Shown: positions 42,570 through 56,100 of the stretch, piece after piece
Position numbering within the stretch: position 1 is the first letter of the stretch
Layout of the letters: each line of letters opens with the position of its first letter
Assembly: GCA_964035795.1 (NCBI GenBank)
Contig: OZ038320.1
Coordinates: 12,723,076 to 12,787,075, forward strand
Source: Pterobdella sp. o SKG-2022
Taxonomy: Eukaryota > Annelida > Clitellata > Hirudinida > Piscicolidae
Direction: 5' to 3'
DNA length: 64,000 bases
Notes under the pieces: model-generated
What the model saw: only the letters and a program-made list of their open reading frames with translations
Database searches by the model: none
What the model was told of the DNA's origin: nothing
Position numbers and translations under genes: made by a program

Positions 42570-43985
42570 TTAAATAATACATAAATATCTATACACTATA
42601 AGATTTCGAAAAAGATATGATTTGAGGTTGCTTCCAAAAGAGTGTTTTGAAACAGAAAATCTGAGTTTTACGGTGAGGTTGTTCTACAGGGTAGGGCCGG
42701 TTAGATAAAAAATTTTCTTCCTTATGGTCTAAAGCTTAGATTCACCTGGAACAACTTGAAGAAAATTAGCAGATCTCAGTTTCTGCTTACCCGGAATGCT
42801 TGATAGCATCTCAAAATCTTTTGACAGGTAGGCTGGACCTTCATTTCGCAGACATTTGAACATCAGCAACAGAACCTTATAGTCAATCCTCTCATCAATT
42901 TTAAGCCAGTGAAGATCTTCCAAAACAGGATTCATGTGATTATATTTTCTGGGGCCTGTAATGAGCCTGGCTGCTGTGTTGATCAGAGATTGGAGTCTGT
43001 TTTTCTGGTATTTAGGGAGCCCTGCAAGGATAATATTCCCATAGTTAATACGGCTTAATACCAGAGATGATGCCAACGTCTTCAAAGACTCTATACTCAA
43101 CAAATCCTTGATTGATTTCATTTGTTTCAGGAATATAAAAGCGCCCTTTAATATCATGTTGATATGAGTCATCATAGACAGGTCCCTATCCAACCACACA
43201 CCAAAAGTCTTAACATTTTTGGAAGGAATAATGCTATCTGCCACTATTCTCATTGGACGAGTCGGGATTTTATGAATGCTTCTGCCAGTGGAAAACTATA
43301 TAGCTTCAGTCTTTGAGACATTCAACTGCAAGTGATTGGCTTCCATCCAACCTGCAATATTATCTATGCACTCAGACAAACTTAGCTGCAGATCAAGTGA
43401 CTTTTCAATCTGCAATGGCCATGAATTTGAGAGTCATCTGCAAATTGGTGGTAACTGAAGTTATGCCTCATGACCAACTTTTCCAAATCACCAGTAAAAA
43501 GAGTGAACAGCAATGGTCCAAGAATGGAACCTTGTGGAACACCAACAGATGAGTGCATCACAACACCTGATAATGAAAGTTCTGTTAGTTAGATAGCTAG
43601 TGAACCACTTAAGCACAATATCCCCAAAGCCAAAAGAGTTTTCCAGTCTTCTCAGTAAAATATCATGGTTCACCAGATCAAAAGCTGACTATAGATCCAG
43701 TAGAACCAATAGAGATAACTCACCGTTGTCAGTTTTCAAAATTTCTGAATAGATTTTTGAATGGCAGTTTCAGTAGAGTGGTGAAGACGATAAGCTGATT
43801 GTAGGCTAGGAAAAAGTTTATTTTCAGTGAGATAGATACTCTGGCCAATACAAGTTTCTTAAGCAACTTACTTGAGACAGAAAATTCAAAACCATGTGAG
43901 CTCAAAAGCTTAAGAAACTTCTGGGCATCTGTGTCGTCTGGGGATTCCAAGTGGAAATTGAAGTCAACCAAAAATTTGTCTTAGG
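42570..43985 (-). mobile_element. Internally deleted LINE (CR1/jockey-like) fragment
   Basis: Minus-strand translation gives an endonuclease scrap (VDFNFHLESPDDTDAQKFLK, about 43880-43971) that jumps directly to the reverse transcriptase palm (KLLKKLVLARVS ... HHSTET region), then [17 protein letters not shown], and a long C-terminal frame 42729-43253 (FGVWLDRDLSMMTHINMILK, LVLSRINYGNIILAGLPKY, LINTAARLITGPRKY, VLEDLHWLKIDERIDYKVLL). The middle of the endonuclease and the start of RT are deleted, and the RT frame is broken. The 3' end lies about 42.57 kb, where the coding resemblance stops. It differs in sequence from the two family-A copies. Confidence 0.85.
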
Positions 43986-44603
43986 GGAATTTAAATTAAA
44001 ATAAATTTTTTTTTCATGAATACATACTGAATATATTTTTATCAAATTTATTTTAATTAATTTATTTAGAAAAAAAAATCACGAAAGAGATAAAGATAAC
44101 TTAAAATCTATGCTGCAAGGAAAATGTGCTACTATACGCATTTCTTAAACATTTTAGACAAATTACACTTGGGCAATGCTCATATTTCACAGTTTTCACG
44201 TATTTAAATAAATTTAACATCTAGTTATATTAAAAATAAAAATTTTGGTTTATCTACTCCGTTATTTCAATTTTAAAAGACTAATTTTCATAAGAAAATT
44301 TTAATATAAACAAATTATTTTATAATACGTTATGCTGAAGTTTCATGATAAAATTTCATATATATATTATTTTCATTTTATGGATTCATGGTCCAAACCT
44401 CTATTTGTTTTCTTGATTAAAATATTGAAAAAAAATAAAGAAAAAATGACGTTTTGAACATAAATACTGCATAATCTTTTTGAATTAAATTGATGCAAAG
44501 TATAGCAAATATTATTAATACAAAATAAAATTCTCTAAAATTAAAAAATAATTTTTTAAAAAGATCGGTTAAATTTGATGAAATATAATAGCCTAAATCA
44601 AAT

Positions 44604-44667
44604 AGTAGGGTCAACAAACACAAAGTATTTATTAAAACGAAGAAATACTGTGTTTGTTGACCTTACT
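44604..44667. repeat. Short hairpin with GTCAACAAACACA stem
   Basis: Left arm 44604-44630 pairs with 44643-44667 over about 25 bp, with one mismatch and a 2-nt bulge, around a 12-nt loop. The stem sequence GGTCAACAAACACA / TGTGTTTGTTGACC recurs in the hairpin at 61896-61937, which suggests a small palindromic repeat family, for example a MITE. Confidence 0.75.
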
Positions 44668-46407
44668 AATTTGTTAAATTTGTTGGATATGTAAAAACTA
44701 AATACTATTGAGTGTTTATTTAATTGCCAAAGCTTAAACGCTTTGAAGAAGTTTGAAGAAAAAAGACATAGAAGAGTGAAAATATCTGTAATAAATAAAT
44801 AGCATGCAAAAAACGAATCCTTTTATTGATTTTCCGAGACATAGTACAAACTGGAAAAACTTTTAGTACATAGAATCAGGTACTTTTGGTTGTTTGTCCA
44901 CTTATTGTGGTTCAATAAGCATATAAATGAAATCAAACTAAGATATCCAAGATTTCAAGTTTTTGATCAAAAACAAAATCACTGAACTCTACTTTTGTAG
45001 CAAATAAAAAAATGCATTTTGCTTATTTAAACAGGCAATATACATATTTTCTAAGACTTTCAAACATTATATATACCCAATTTACGCGCGTTGTTTTCAA
45101 AATGATATATCAGGGAAAATGATCCACATTTCTATTTAACTTTTAACAACATTAAAGATGAAATATATGTTTATGGGGACTGAGCAACGTTATTTTGATG
45201 AAATAACTTGACGCTTTTGTTCATATTGGAGTTTATTTGTAATCGTTTACTATGGCAGAGCTCTGGTATTTTTGATGTTATTCGCCATATACAGAGATTT
45301 TATCTCTGTTTTTTGTTTTTGTTGTAGTCACAGATAACAGTTTCATCGTTAGAAAAAACATTCCCTATAGTTTTTTGTAACAGACTAAACTTCAATTTAA
45401 CTTAGTTCATTTGTAATAAATAATTTTTTTATACAATTTTTAAGCCATTCTGGATGTTACTAAATTTTTATTTCTAAAGTAATTTCCTATTTAAAGGATA
45501 ATAATTGCCCCAATCTAGAATAACATTATCTAATAAACTTTGCTTATGAATACTGAGCTGAAAATGTGTAAAAATAAAAGTACGTGTTCTTAAATCCGAT
45601 GTTTACTATGAAACAATTTACGTGCAAGCAGTTGTGGCCAACTGATAAACAACTATATAACACTATTGTTTCCTGCTTGAGAAGTTTAATTTTGTATGAG
45701 TATTTTTAAAAATTTATGTAAGTTTTTGTTTAGTATTAACAAAATATTTTTCACTGGATGAATACAATACTGATTGAAAAATTTTTTCATTGCCTTTTAA
45801 TATTCCCATCAAACTCAGTATTCGTGAAAATAAATTTCAAAAATGTTCAATTTTATATTTAAATAAAGTTCCCTATTTTTTAAAATGCGTTCAAGAATAA
45901 ATTGAGTCAAATTAGTTAATTCCAGATGCAAAACGTTTCGTTTCGATGAAAATATGAGCAATTTAGATAGCTCAATAGGTTTTGAAAATTTATCTAGCTC
46001 ACGTCAGATTCCGTGAATGAAGGTTTGAAGAGAACTCGTTATACTGCATAACTAAATGAAAACTATATAGAAATAATATTGAAACTTCAACAAGCTGAAA
46101 ATTTGTGTTTTTACGATTAAATTACTTTCAAAACTTTCTAGTTTTTTTAAACTTTAAAATATGTAAATTAAGCCATCAAAAATAGTTATATTTTTTTATT
46201 TTCAAGCAATTGGAAAAAACATCTTTAATCAGGATTATGATTTATATAAGCGATACAAAGTTGTTTTCTTATAGAGGCAATTATATGTTGAGTGTTTGTT
46301 TAACATATAGTCCATACTAGCATTTCTAATGCACTATAACCCTGAGAAAGCAGCCAAGCAACTTTTGTTAAGGATATTTCATAACTTCACTTTGTAGGAT
46401 GCTGGTT

Positions 46408-46414
46408 TATAAAA
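46408..46414 (+). promoter_or_regulatory. Possible TATA box of calpain gene
   Basis: TATAAAA lies 85 bp before the calpain ATG at 46499, followed by a second weaker TATAAA-like stretch near 46427. In DNA this AT-rich such a match is expected often, so this is only a positional guess. Confidence 0.2.
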
Positions 46415-46498
46415 CTAGAAACTGGATATAAATTTTGGATGATATAGAAAGTAGGACTTGAGGAACTAAGTTAATATATTCTTTCTTCAAATCCAAGC

Positions 46499-47163
46499 AT
46501 GTCACGTTTCAACAATAATTTTTTCAACGATAAACCTTTCAACGATTTTAACACTTTTTTTGATAACAACTCTCAAATCAATTCTTTTTTCAGTAACAAC
46601 GATAATAATCCCTCGAGAGTTGTCAATTACACTATAAGTTATGGCAACGATGATAACAAGCCAGTAACATACACAAATTATAACAACAAAGGTTTTAACC
46701 ACAACAATAATGATAACTTCAGTTTTGAGAAAAAACCAAAACAGCGTTATCATGTTGGCTGGCAAGATCCAAAAACTACCACAGTGAAAAAACCTTCAGA
46801 AGTTCCTAAAGAAAGCATTGGAAGCAATAATACAGGTTGATATGATTGAGCTGCTTCAATTTTTTTGCAAACTCTATAGTTTCAAGAAACCAATGTATGC
46901 ATTTTTAAATTGAAAAATTCATTTAGAATTAATCCCCTTCAAACGTTCTTTTGTGATACACAGCGTCTGTTACAACAAGAGGATTGATTAAAGATACTCA
47001 AAAAAAAGTGAAGTTCTTAGACCAAGAGTATGAAAGTATCAAACAAAGATGTTTGAAAAACCAAACTTTGTGGGAAGACGAATATTTCCCTGCAAACATG
47101 AACTCACTTTTCCCTTCTGGTGAGAGCGGTGGATGGAAGAATTTTGAATGGAAAAGACCAGGG
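46499..47163 (+). CDS. Calpain N-terminal exons: Asn-rich tail and start of protease core
   Basis: Exon 1 (46499-46835) encodes about 112 residues starting [18 protein letters not shown], very rich in Asn, Phe and Asp. It looks like an unstructured, low-complexity region with no family match. Exon 2 (46964-47163) begins the calpain core: [39 protein letters not shown], equivalent to the usual DYEALRNEC, LFxDPxFPA and IEWKRP. The exon 1 donor is ACAG|GTTGAT and the exon 2 donor GGG|GTGAGT. Confidence 0.93.
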
Positions 47164-50100
47164 GTGAGTTACTAGAATACTTTTTTCACCTAATTTCAAA
47201 TGGTTAATTGTTAAAAACGTGAAAATGATATTTTCCTTTTGCAGGAAATTTGTGACGATCCAAAAATGTTTGTAGGGGGCCATGGAAGATTTGACGTGGC
47301 TCAAGGGGAACTGGGTATGGAACATTAGTGAGCTTAATGACAGCTAAATTATATTTCATTTATTACTAATATATCAAATTTAGGAAATTGCTGGTTCTTA
47401 GCAGCTCTGGCTTCATTGTGTAGTGTAAAAAACAACAAAATTTTCGAAAGAGTTTTCCCTGAAGAGAACCAGAATGCTTATGCTAAAAATGAATACGCTG
47501 GTAGTTGAAATACATTTATACTTTTATTTTATTCAATAATTGATGCAAAATGTGTAAAAAACTTTTAAAGTAAAATTTTATTCAGTTATTGTTTAGAACC
47601 AATGCACCTTTCTAAGGCCATTTTTTTATTTCTTTCTCGACTACAATAGTAAACATTTTAGTAAAGTCGTTATTTTTCTAGAACTCAAATCATTTATATA
47701 TTTGAGCACTTAATTTTTGTACAGCAATTTTTTCACTGCATATTTTTTTAGTCATCTAACAATGGTCAATCCAGGAATAATGAAGTTCAACATCTGGCAG
47801 TATGGGAGGTGGACTGAGGTTGTTATCGATGACAGGTTCTTATTTCATTTAACTTTTCATAATATTAATTTCAAAAAATTTTTATTAAAATTTTTAATAT
47901 TTTTTTAATTTATAAGAATTTATTTTTCGTGCACTTGATAGTAATTTTTGTATTCGTATAGCAGGTGAATTGAATTATTTTTAATTTTCTATATCAAACC
48001 AAAATGGTCACAAAAATTTTTTGATGAAAGAATACTCATTAAATAAAACAACTCATAATTAACATATCGAACCATTCTCCATACCTCACAGACTTCCAAC
48101 ATATAATGGAAGACTGGTGTTTGTGCATTCTGATAAAAGCAACGAGTTTTGGCCTGCACTGATTGAAAAGGCTTATGCTAAGTAGAAAATGAGTTACTGA
48201 TCACTTGAAAACATAATGTTTTTTATAAGAATTTTCATTCAAAGAATTGTATCAAAAGAGATTTTGCTGAATATTACAATTGTATTTATTTATATTTATT
48301 TTTATTCTAATACGTAAAATCTCGAAGCAATTAAATAAATTGAAAATTTTAAGGATTAATGGCTCCTACGAAGCTCTTCAAGGGGGAAACGTTGGGGAAG
48401 CTATGGTGGATTTTACTGGTTTGTTAAGAATCATTCAGTTTTCAATGTGCTTATAACTATTCTATAGGTTTTATTGAAAAGTTTTGTTTTGATGCACTGT
48501 AGATAGGAACTATCATACTCTTTATTCATAGGTGGAATTGTGAATCCATACAACCTCACAAAGCAAGTTCCTAAAGATTTTTTCAAAGTGAAGTTTTGTT
48601 TACAATTTTTCGAATCCATTTATTTGTTCAATCAACTGAAAGCTTGTTTATTATTATCAATGCTTTTATTATTATTTTTGAATTAAATGATTAAACTTTT
48701 AAAAACAAAAAAATTTTATAACGAAGTTTTTTATTTATGTATTTCTTAAGGCTGTATACTTATCCTAATGAATATTTAAAACAAAATAAACACGTTTTGG
48801 AGAATTTATTTCGAATTATGTTCTTTTTCATTATATCAATGAATGTTAAAAGCTGAGTGATACCGGACATAATTTTTAAGATATATAAACCGGCTTTGTT
48901 ATATTGTAGATATAAACAATGATTCCATTACTCGAAATTTTCATTCGTAAAAACAATAAGGAATATTATTATTATGATTAAATTTTTAAACTTGGAAAAC
49001 TTCCGCTCAAGAGTCATTTTTCGTTACCGCGATATAACTACCAAAGTTTCTATTGAAACTCTTCCCGATGTATGGGGATATGGTGTTATGACTATGAATA
49101 AGTCTAACCTGGAAATAAAATACTGAGAAGATACTAATCTAAAATAAGATAGTTAATTTTTTTTCTCATGAATCATCACATTGTTTAAATCTTCAAACTA
49201 GGGTATTATACCTTATTGAAGCTATTCAGCACGCTATAACTCTGCAGAATTTTCCTTTGTTTTCTAAAATGTTACTGGTTTTTTCATCTTTGTGTGAGTT
49301 ATTTATAATATTGCTTAAAACCAATCAAACAAATCAACTCAAAAGTTTTTTTTCTTATACGGCTTAAAAGTGTAAGGTGTTTTCATACTGTCTCTCTTTA
49401 GCAATGTAATAAACTTGGTAGAGCATCTTCCAATCGTCGGTTTTATCATCCTGTTATATAAAATTTATATTAATTACATTATATTAAAAGATTTTAGAGT
49501 TGTAAAAAACTTCTACTTTATTTGCTACGTGTTATCTATGCATTAAGCAAAATGCACTTGAAACCTCATCTTTTCTCATGTGATTTACAAACAACTTTAA
49601 AAGACAACAAAAAAAACCTCTAGTCGAAACTTTGTCAGTCTGTATTCACAGCTTTTCATTATTTAAAAACAATATATTTTATAACAACTCAAGTCACAAT
49701 TTTATATGAATTTTTTTTTAAATAACTAGGTTTTCATAACGATAGTAAATTATATCCATTTGAATCATAGATAATGAAACAAGCCTTCGACAGGGACTCA
49801 TTGCTCGGATGTTCCATAGATCCTCAAGTAAGGATTTCGTGTACTTTTTCATGGTTTGAAAATAAAAATTAATTTTGACAACGTTTTTTATTTTCAATAA
49901 GAAAGTCTTTTTTCAACATTCATTGATGATTGTATGGACCAAGCAATGAAAAGCAGATAAAGGGTCATTTTAGATCGAACAGGCTAGGCAGGCTATAAAC
50001 ACAAAAATTGTTACAGTATTCATAAACTATAAGGTGTTTGGAGTGAGTACAGAAGGGAAACTTGCCAACGGCTTGATAGCTGGACACGCTTACAGTATCA

Positions 50101-53100
50101 CTGGATTACGATCAGTAGGATTTACAGTTTTAGAATTTTCAAAAACAAAGTTTTGAATTAAGATGAATTGTTCAGTATGATATATAATAGCTTATGAAAA
50201 CTACTATCAGTTCAATCATGGATCGAGACCAGTGCAACTGATTAGAGTGAGGAACCCGTGGGGCAATGAGGATGAGTGGAAGGGGTCTTGGAGTGATGGG
50301 TACAACAATGCTAAATCAATTCATCAATTTATTTGTTTACTCTAAAAAAATTGAATAAATAACTTTAAAGTAATTTTTTCTCAAAAATAATATTTGGCTA
50401 ATTATTTGTTGAAGCAAAGAAGACTTTTTGACGTATATATGATATAGTTAAGAAAGTATTCACATTGAAAACCAGGTCACGAGAATGGAATATGTTGTCA
50501 GAACAGGAAAAGAAAGCATTTGAATTAACTTTTGAAGATGATGGAGAGTTTTGGTGAAATAATAATATTTAATAACTTCATTTTTTTGAAGTTTTAGGAA
50601 CAATAGTTTTGAAAATTTTTCAGGATCACATGTGATGATTTTGTGAAGAACTTCACCAACGTGGAAATTTGCATGGGCACTCCCAAGCACACCACAAGGT
50701 TTCTTGAGTCATTCCAACTTAAAATAATAAATAACAAACTATAGAATCAAACGTATGTTAATTGATGTGGTCTGAAAACCAATATACTAATTTTTCTCAA
50801 TACACCGCAAACTTATACGATATTTATGATCTAGTAAAATTAAACAATGTAGTTATTAAAAATGAAATTTTCATTATTTGATAACTAATGTAACATGTAA
50901 AAACCAATAAATCTTTTCAGCACATCGAAGAACTTAACATGGGAAACAACGTGTTACGAAGGCAGCTGGAAGAGTGGGGTCAATGCTGGTGGCTGCAGGA
51001 ACCATTTGAGTAATATATCATTTTTTATAATTTTTGTGAATTCAGTAATTATTAGCGGGTTTAACAGAGCTTTTCCCAGTTCCAGAAGTTTTATGCATAT
51101 TAGCCATGCTGATTCAATAATATTATTTCATCTAGAAAATTCTTTTTTGTGGCTATATAAAACGCAAAAAAAATTAATTTAGAAAAAAATAATTATCACT
51201 ACTAATTTGACCAAAAGTTTTTTAATGTAATATTTAAACTGTATATTTTATAGCAAATGTGTAAAGTAAATAATAATTTGACTCAGACACGTTTGCAACG
51301 AATCCCCAGTACATTGTGGAAGTAGTGGATGCTGATGAGAACAACGATGTCAATGAGGGTACTGTTATCGTTTGTGAGTTTTCATCTTGTTTTTGCTCAA
51401 TTTTAAAAGTTATTTTTACCGGTAGTTTTTGAATAGTATAACTTTTCATATTTGACATAGATGTGTGAATAAAGAAAAAATCTATATAATCTCATTCAAA
51501 GAAAATTAATAAAATCATACACACTGTGCGAAATAAATGGAAAAAATAACCTTAATAAGGCCCGCAGAGTTGTTTTGAAAAGGAGCCAACAAATAGGCAT
51601 ACATCTGACTTCATTAAACTTAAACTATAAACAAAATAAAAATGACTTCCGCAACATTTGGAATTAATTCATCTAAATTTTAAATAGATTTATTCAATTA
51701 TTAGTTCAAAGAAGTTCAACTCGAAAAAGCGTGAAATTAATTATCAACCTATCTAGCGGACTGCTTACAATTAGATGATTTCAGAGAAAAATCGAGTGAA
51801 GATGCATAATCACTTGCAATGCTCAAACGAAATAGGTTGTAAGGTGATAAACTTTGTTCTGTGATTCATAATAATTTCAAATTATCATTAGACCTGAAAG
51901 TAGTTAAATGCTTTGCAACAGAAAACTTTTTGGTTCAAATTGAAAGTCTAAGTAAAAGATAAAATTTATCTACTTGTTTGAAAGTTAATAATTTAATTCG
52001 TATTCCAAAATGAATTATATAAATTAATTTTTAAAAAATAAAGATTAATTTTTTTTTTTAATTGATATCTATTTGGAATGCACATATGATGGGTAAGGTT
52101 GATAAACACATGGCATAAATAAAAAAGGAGCTTTTGAGAGCATTCAACTCATCGTTAAAATGCAAGTTTATGTTTTCATGTTTTTTCATGGAAAAGTTTC
52201 AGAAAAAATCAAACACAATTTTGGCCTTTTTTTAAAGTATTTTCATCAAAAACACAATGATAACGTTGCAAAAAGTCTTTAGTCAGATTGTTGCTTCAAA
52301 ATGACTGAAGTGAAATTTTAGGCTACAGTAACACAAGAAGGGTTAAGACCTGTAAGCATTAAGGTTTTGAAGAGTTGAAATACTAACGAGTCCTAGCCAC
52401 AGTTTTTTTAAAATTGAATTGATGCAGTTTTTCATTGTTTTATTTAGTCGATAAATTCGAAATAGTTCGCTATGATAATCATTTTCATCAGCTCTTTTGC
52501 AAAAGGATAGAAGGAAACTCAAAAACCAGATCAGTTATATGTACCAACAACAAGAAATGCTCACAATCGGCTACTACATCTACAAGGTGCGATTAATTAT
52601 TCCATTAAGCAAGCAGCTTCTAATATATAGCATTCGAAGAAATTCTTAAAAGAATTCACAAAACTGTTGAAATCCTTTGATACCATTCAACATATATTCA
52701 AAAAAAACTTTAACATATTGGTTAAGATCCCTGAAAATCATAACGGAGTGTTGGATGTAAATTTTTTCAAGTATAACTTATCCACTGCCAAATCTCCCTC
52801 ATTCTGCAACTCCAGAGAGATGGTTTGTCATCATTAGTATTTTTTTTTTTTTTAATAATATTCATAATCATTATTTCAATATAAAAAATCATGAATTCTA
52901 ACTTTTTTTGAATATTCGCAATTAAAAAAATTTGATAGAAGCTGCTTCATGATAAAGTTGCCTTCAACAAAACTTTTTTGAACACACTTGTTTTTATAAC
53001 AACGTATCAAGCTTTTCGTTAATAATGTAACATTTCATTGCTATTTCAGTTTGGTTTGAAAAAATTGATTCAAATCAAACATTTTTAAAATCGAGTTTTT

Positions 53101-56100
53101 CGATAAAATGAAAGTTTCATAAATAAATAACTAAATTAGTCTGCTACGAAAACGATTTAAATCAAACACTTTCATAAACTGTATACTCGATAATGTAAGT
53201 TCAACTTATGAAAAGCTTTGTATTATTTAGTTAATAAAGCTTTTTCAATTTTTTAAATTGTTTTTCAATTAAATTTCCACTTAATTGAAGATATAACACA
53301 TTTTTTATTTGTTTTACTTTCATTTTGGAAATCTGCTACAAAGATTTTGTAGAACTTGTGTAAATTAAATGCCGGGTTAATTAAAGGAATTCAGTCGAAC
53401 AAACCCTTGCTCTTGTTTGAGCAAATGTTTATAAAAAAACAAATGCTTCAAGAAATATTTAACTTTTGCTTTTACATTTTTTTAACAGAAAAATGTTTTA
53501 ATTTTCATTCTAAAAGACATTTTTCTAATGGAAAAATAATATTTCTCATTTTAGTCATTACTTAAAAAATTTTCTATAAATTCATAAACCAACAAGAGAA
53601 ATTGATATATTTGAACAAACAGGTAGGAAGGCATACACTGGCACCAGGTAGGTCATGTTATACAGTGCTTCATAAGTATCGATGGGTCAAATGCTATTAC
53701 CGCTGCATAATTTTAATTCCATAATGTTTTTTAAACTAAACATCAATAAAGTTTTTTTTCGAGTTTTCTTTTTATTGTTTTCTGACACAACCACAAGGAA
53801 AATACGCCATCATACCGACCACTTTCAAGCCCAACCAAAACGGAGACTTCTTGTTGAGAATATTCAGTGAGAAAGCAGTTGATATCAAGTAAGGGGATTC
53901 ATTGTGTTATTTTATAAATATTTCTGAGTCAACTAGGTGTGTTTTGTGCATCGTTATGTTGTTTAGAAAATAAATCGAATGTTTTTTCAATTTTCATCCA
54001 AACCTTCAGTTTTTAACATAGGTTTTTAACCATTTTAGAGAGGCTGACGAATCAACAAGATTTGTGGATAACCCAGAAATGAAAGTTTGTTCATATTAGC
54101 TGTGTTTTATTAATAAAAGAGTTATATTCATTGCACCACTTCTTTTACTTTTGAAAAAACTCATTTCAAATCTATATAATTTTGCTTTCATTATGATTTA
54201 CAACTTAACACTCCATTAAAATTTGAAAGGTCAAGGATGACATGCCGGTCTATGGCAACGATGACGTAAGATTTTGTACTATTTTATATTTGAAACATTT
54301 AATAAACTTTTTGATAGTATTTCAAGGGAATCAATTAATTTCAGAAGCAAAAAGGCTTGAGAGGAATGGTGCCGGTAAATAGTTTATAATATTGTTTATG
54401 CCAAATTAATATTATCAAAATATGATGTTTTTAAGTTATATCGTTTATTTTTTTCAACAATAGGCAGATTCGGAGATAAAAAGAGCCAAAACCGTATGTT
54501 TTTTTACTTTTTATATATAAAATTCAAATTATCTTTTGTTACTTTTATAAAAAGATTGAATTTTATCAAATTTTGAAAATTTTTCATTTTCTAAAATATC
54601 ATTTCCATTTGAAGTTGTTGGTGACGCCTGAAGAAATGAACGAGACTCAAGACATTAAATCCCTCTTCAAGAGGATCTCTGGAGTCGATTTGGAAGTTGA
54701 TCCATATGAATTGAAAATCATTCTTGACGAAAAATTCACTACAGGTTCGAGTTTTAATGAATTTAAACTTCATCAACGACCTGTATAACCAGATTGAATC
54801 GATGTTTCTGCTTATAATTTCAAAATGCTTTAAAAAACGCTTATAGTGAAAATAAGAAAATCTCCATCTCTTCATAACACAACATAGAGATGATTTGTGA
54901 GACTTTTTGCAAAGTGTTCAAAAGCGCTTTGGTGAAAATTTACATTTTTGAAATTATAAAAAATGTAATTGTTGGGATAGAAAAAAGAAATAAAAAAATG
55001 TTGAATATTTATATTTTATTTTATTTTATCGAAAAAAAAAAATAAATTTTCATAAATGAAAAGTTTTGGTTAAAAGAAAAAGAAAAAAAAGAGTTTAAGT
55101 TGAAATGAAACGAGAAACTTGAAATTCGATTAACTCTCACCAAACCTTAATCATGGGTTTCATACACTTTTTGTAGTTTATTGTATAAATCATCATCTCG
55201 AACATTAAATACAATGCAAAAAATCATACCATTGAACAGAATTTAAATTTGACGGCTTCAGTATTGAAACCACAAGGTCCATGGTCGCCATGATGGATGT
55301 GAGTGTTCTCATTTCGATAATTAAAGCAAAATCGAAATCAATTAGCCAATAATAAATGCACTAGGCACACTCACAAGTTCATTAAAAAACTCTAGTACTA
55401 GATAATGTAATTTTTTTCTGCGAAAAGTACATTGTTGTTAAGCCTTTGTGTTTGTTTCTAATACATATATCAAAATTAAAATAAGATTATCGCTATTAAA
55501 CTAGTATAAGGAGTTTTTATTATTTGAAGACGGACCATTCTGGAAAGCTTGGTTATGAGGAATTCAAACAACTTTGGAAAGATATTCTCTTCTGGAAAGT
55601 TAGATTCGTTTGTGTTTAAATAAAATTTCAAAATGAATTTCTATAAAAACATAATAGAATGAAACAAAAAATGATCTTACAGAGATTAATAATCATTAGA
55701 AGTTGATAGCCGTATATTCGAAATTCCACTCCAGAAATATACAATTATTTGAAATTTTTTCAATAGAAAGTGTTTGTGCAATACAATAACAGCAGTCTTT
55801 CAACCTTGGATAGTTACGAACTCAGATCAGCTTTGAACTCCGCAGGTATCGATATTAACACCATGGTTTTTATGTATTTTTGAATTGCGAATGAAGTCAT
55901 AAACGAAAGCACTTAGTGTTTAGGGAATGTTTGTTATAGTTGTAATTTGATGATTTGAGAAAGTTATATTTGAATAAAATTGTATTGATTATGTTTTATT
56001 AAAAGAATATTTATTTCTAAAAATTATTAATGTAATGTTTTTGAGAGATGCTGTATCATACATTTGAATTTTTTGTTATTCCATACTTAACAATCAGGAT

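Larger units (their letters stand above)
39858..46498. other. Divergent spacer between EGFR homologue and calpain
   Basis: This 6.6-kb stretch should contain the EGFR signal-peptide exon, both promoters and the upstream region of the calpain gene. Only a LINE fragment (42.57-43.99 kb), a hairpin (44604-44667) and a TATA-like site (46408) could be recognised. The remaining DNA is AT-rich with no supported gene. I searched for a minus-strand exon with an ATG, a hydrophobic segment and a phase-1 donor above 39.86 kb and found none I would defend. Confidence 0.5.

Noticed and set aside
46502..46765. Minus-strand Val/Ile-rich open frame
   Set aside because: Antisense shadow of the Asn-rich calpain exon 1.
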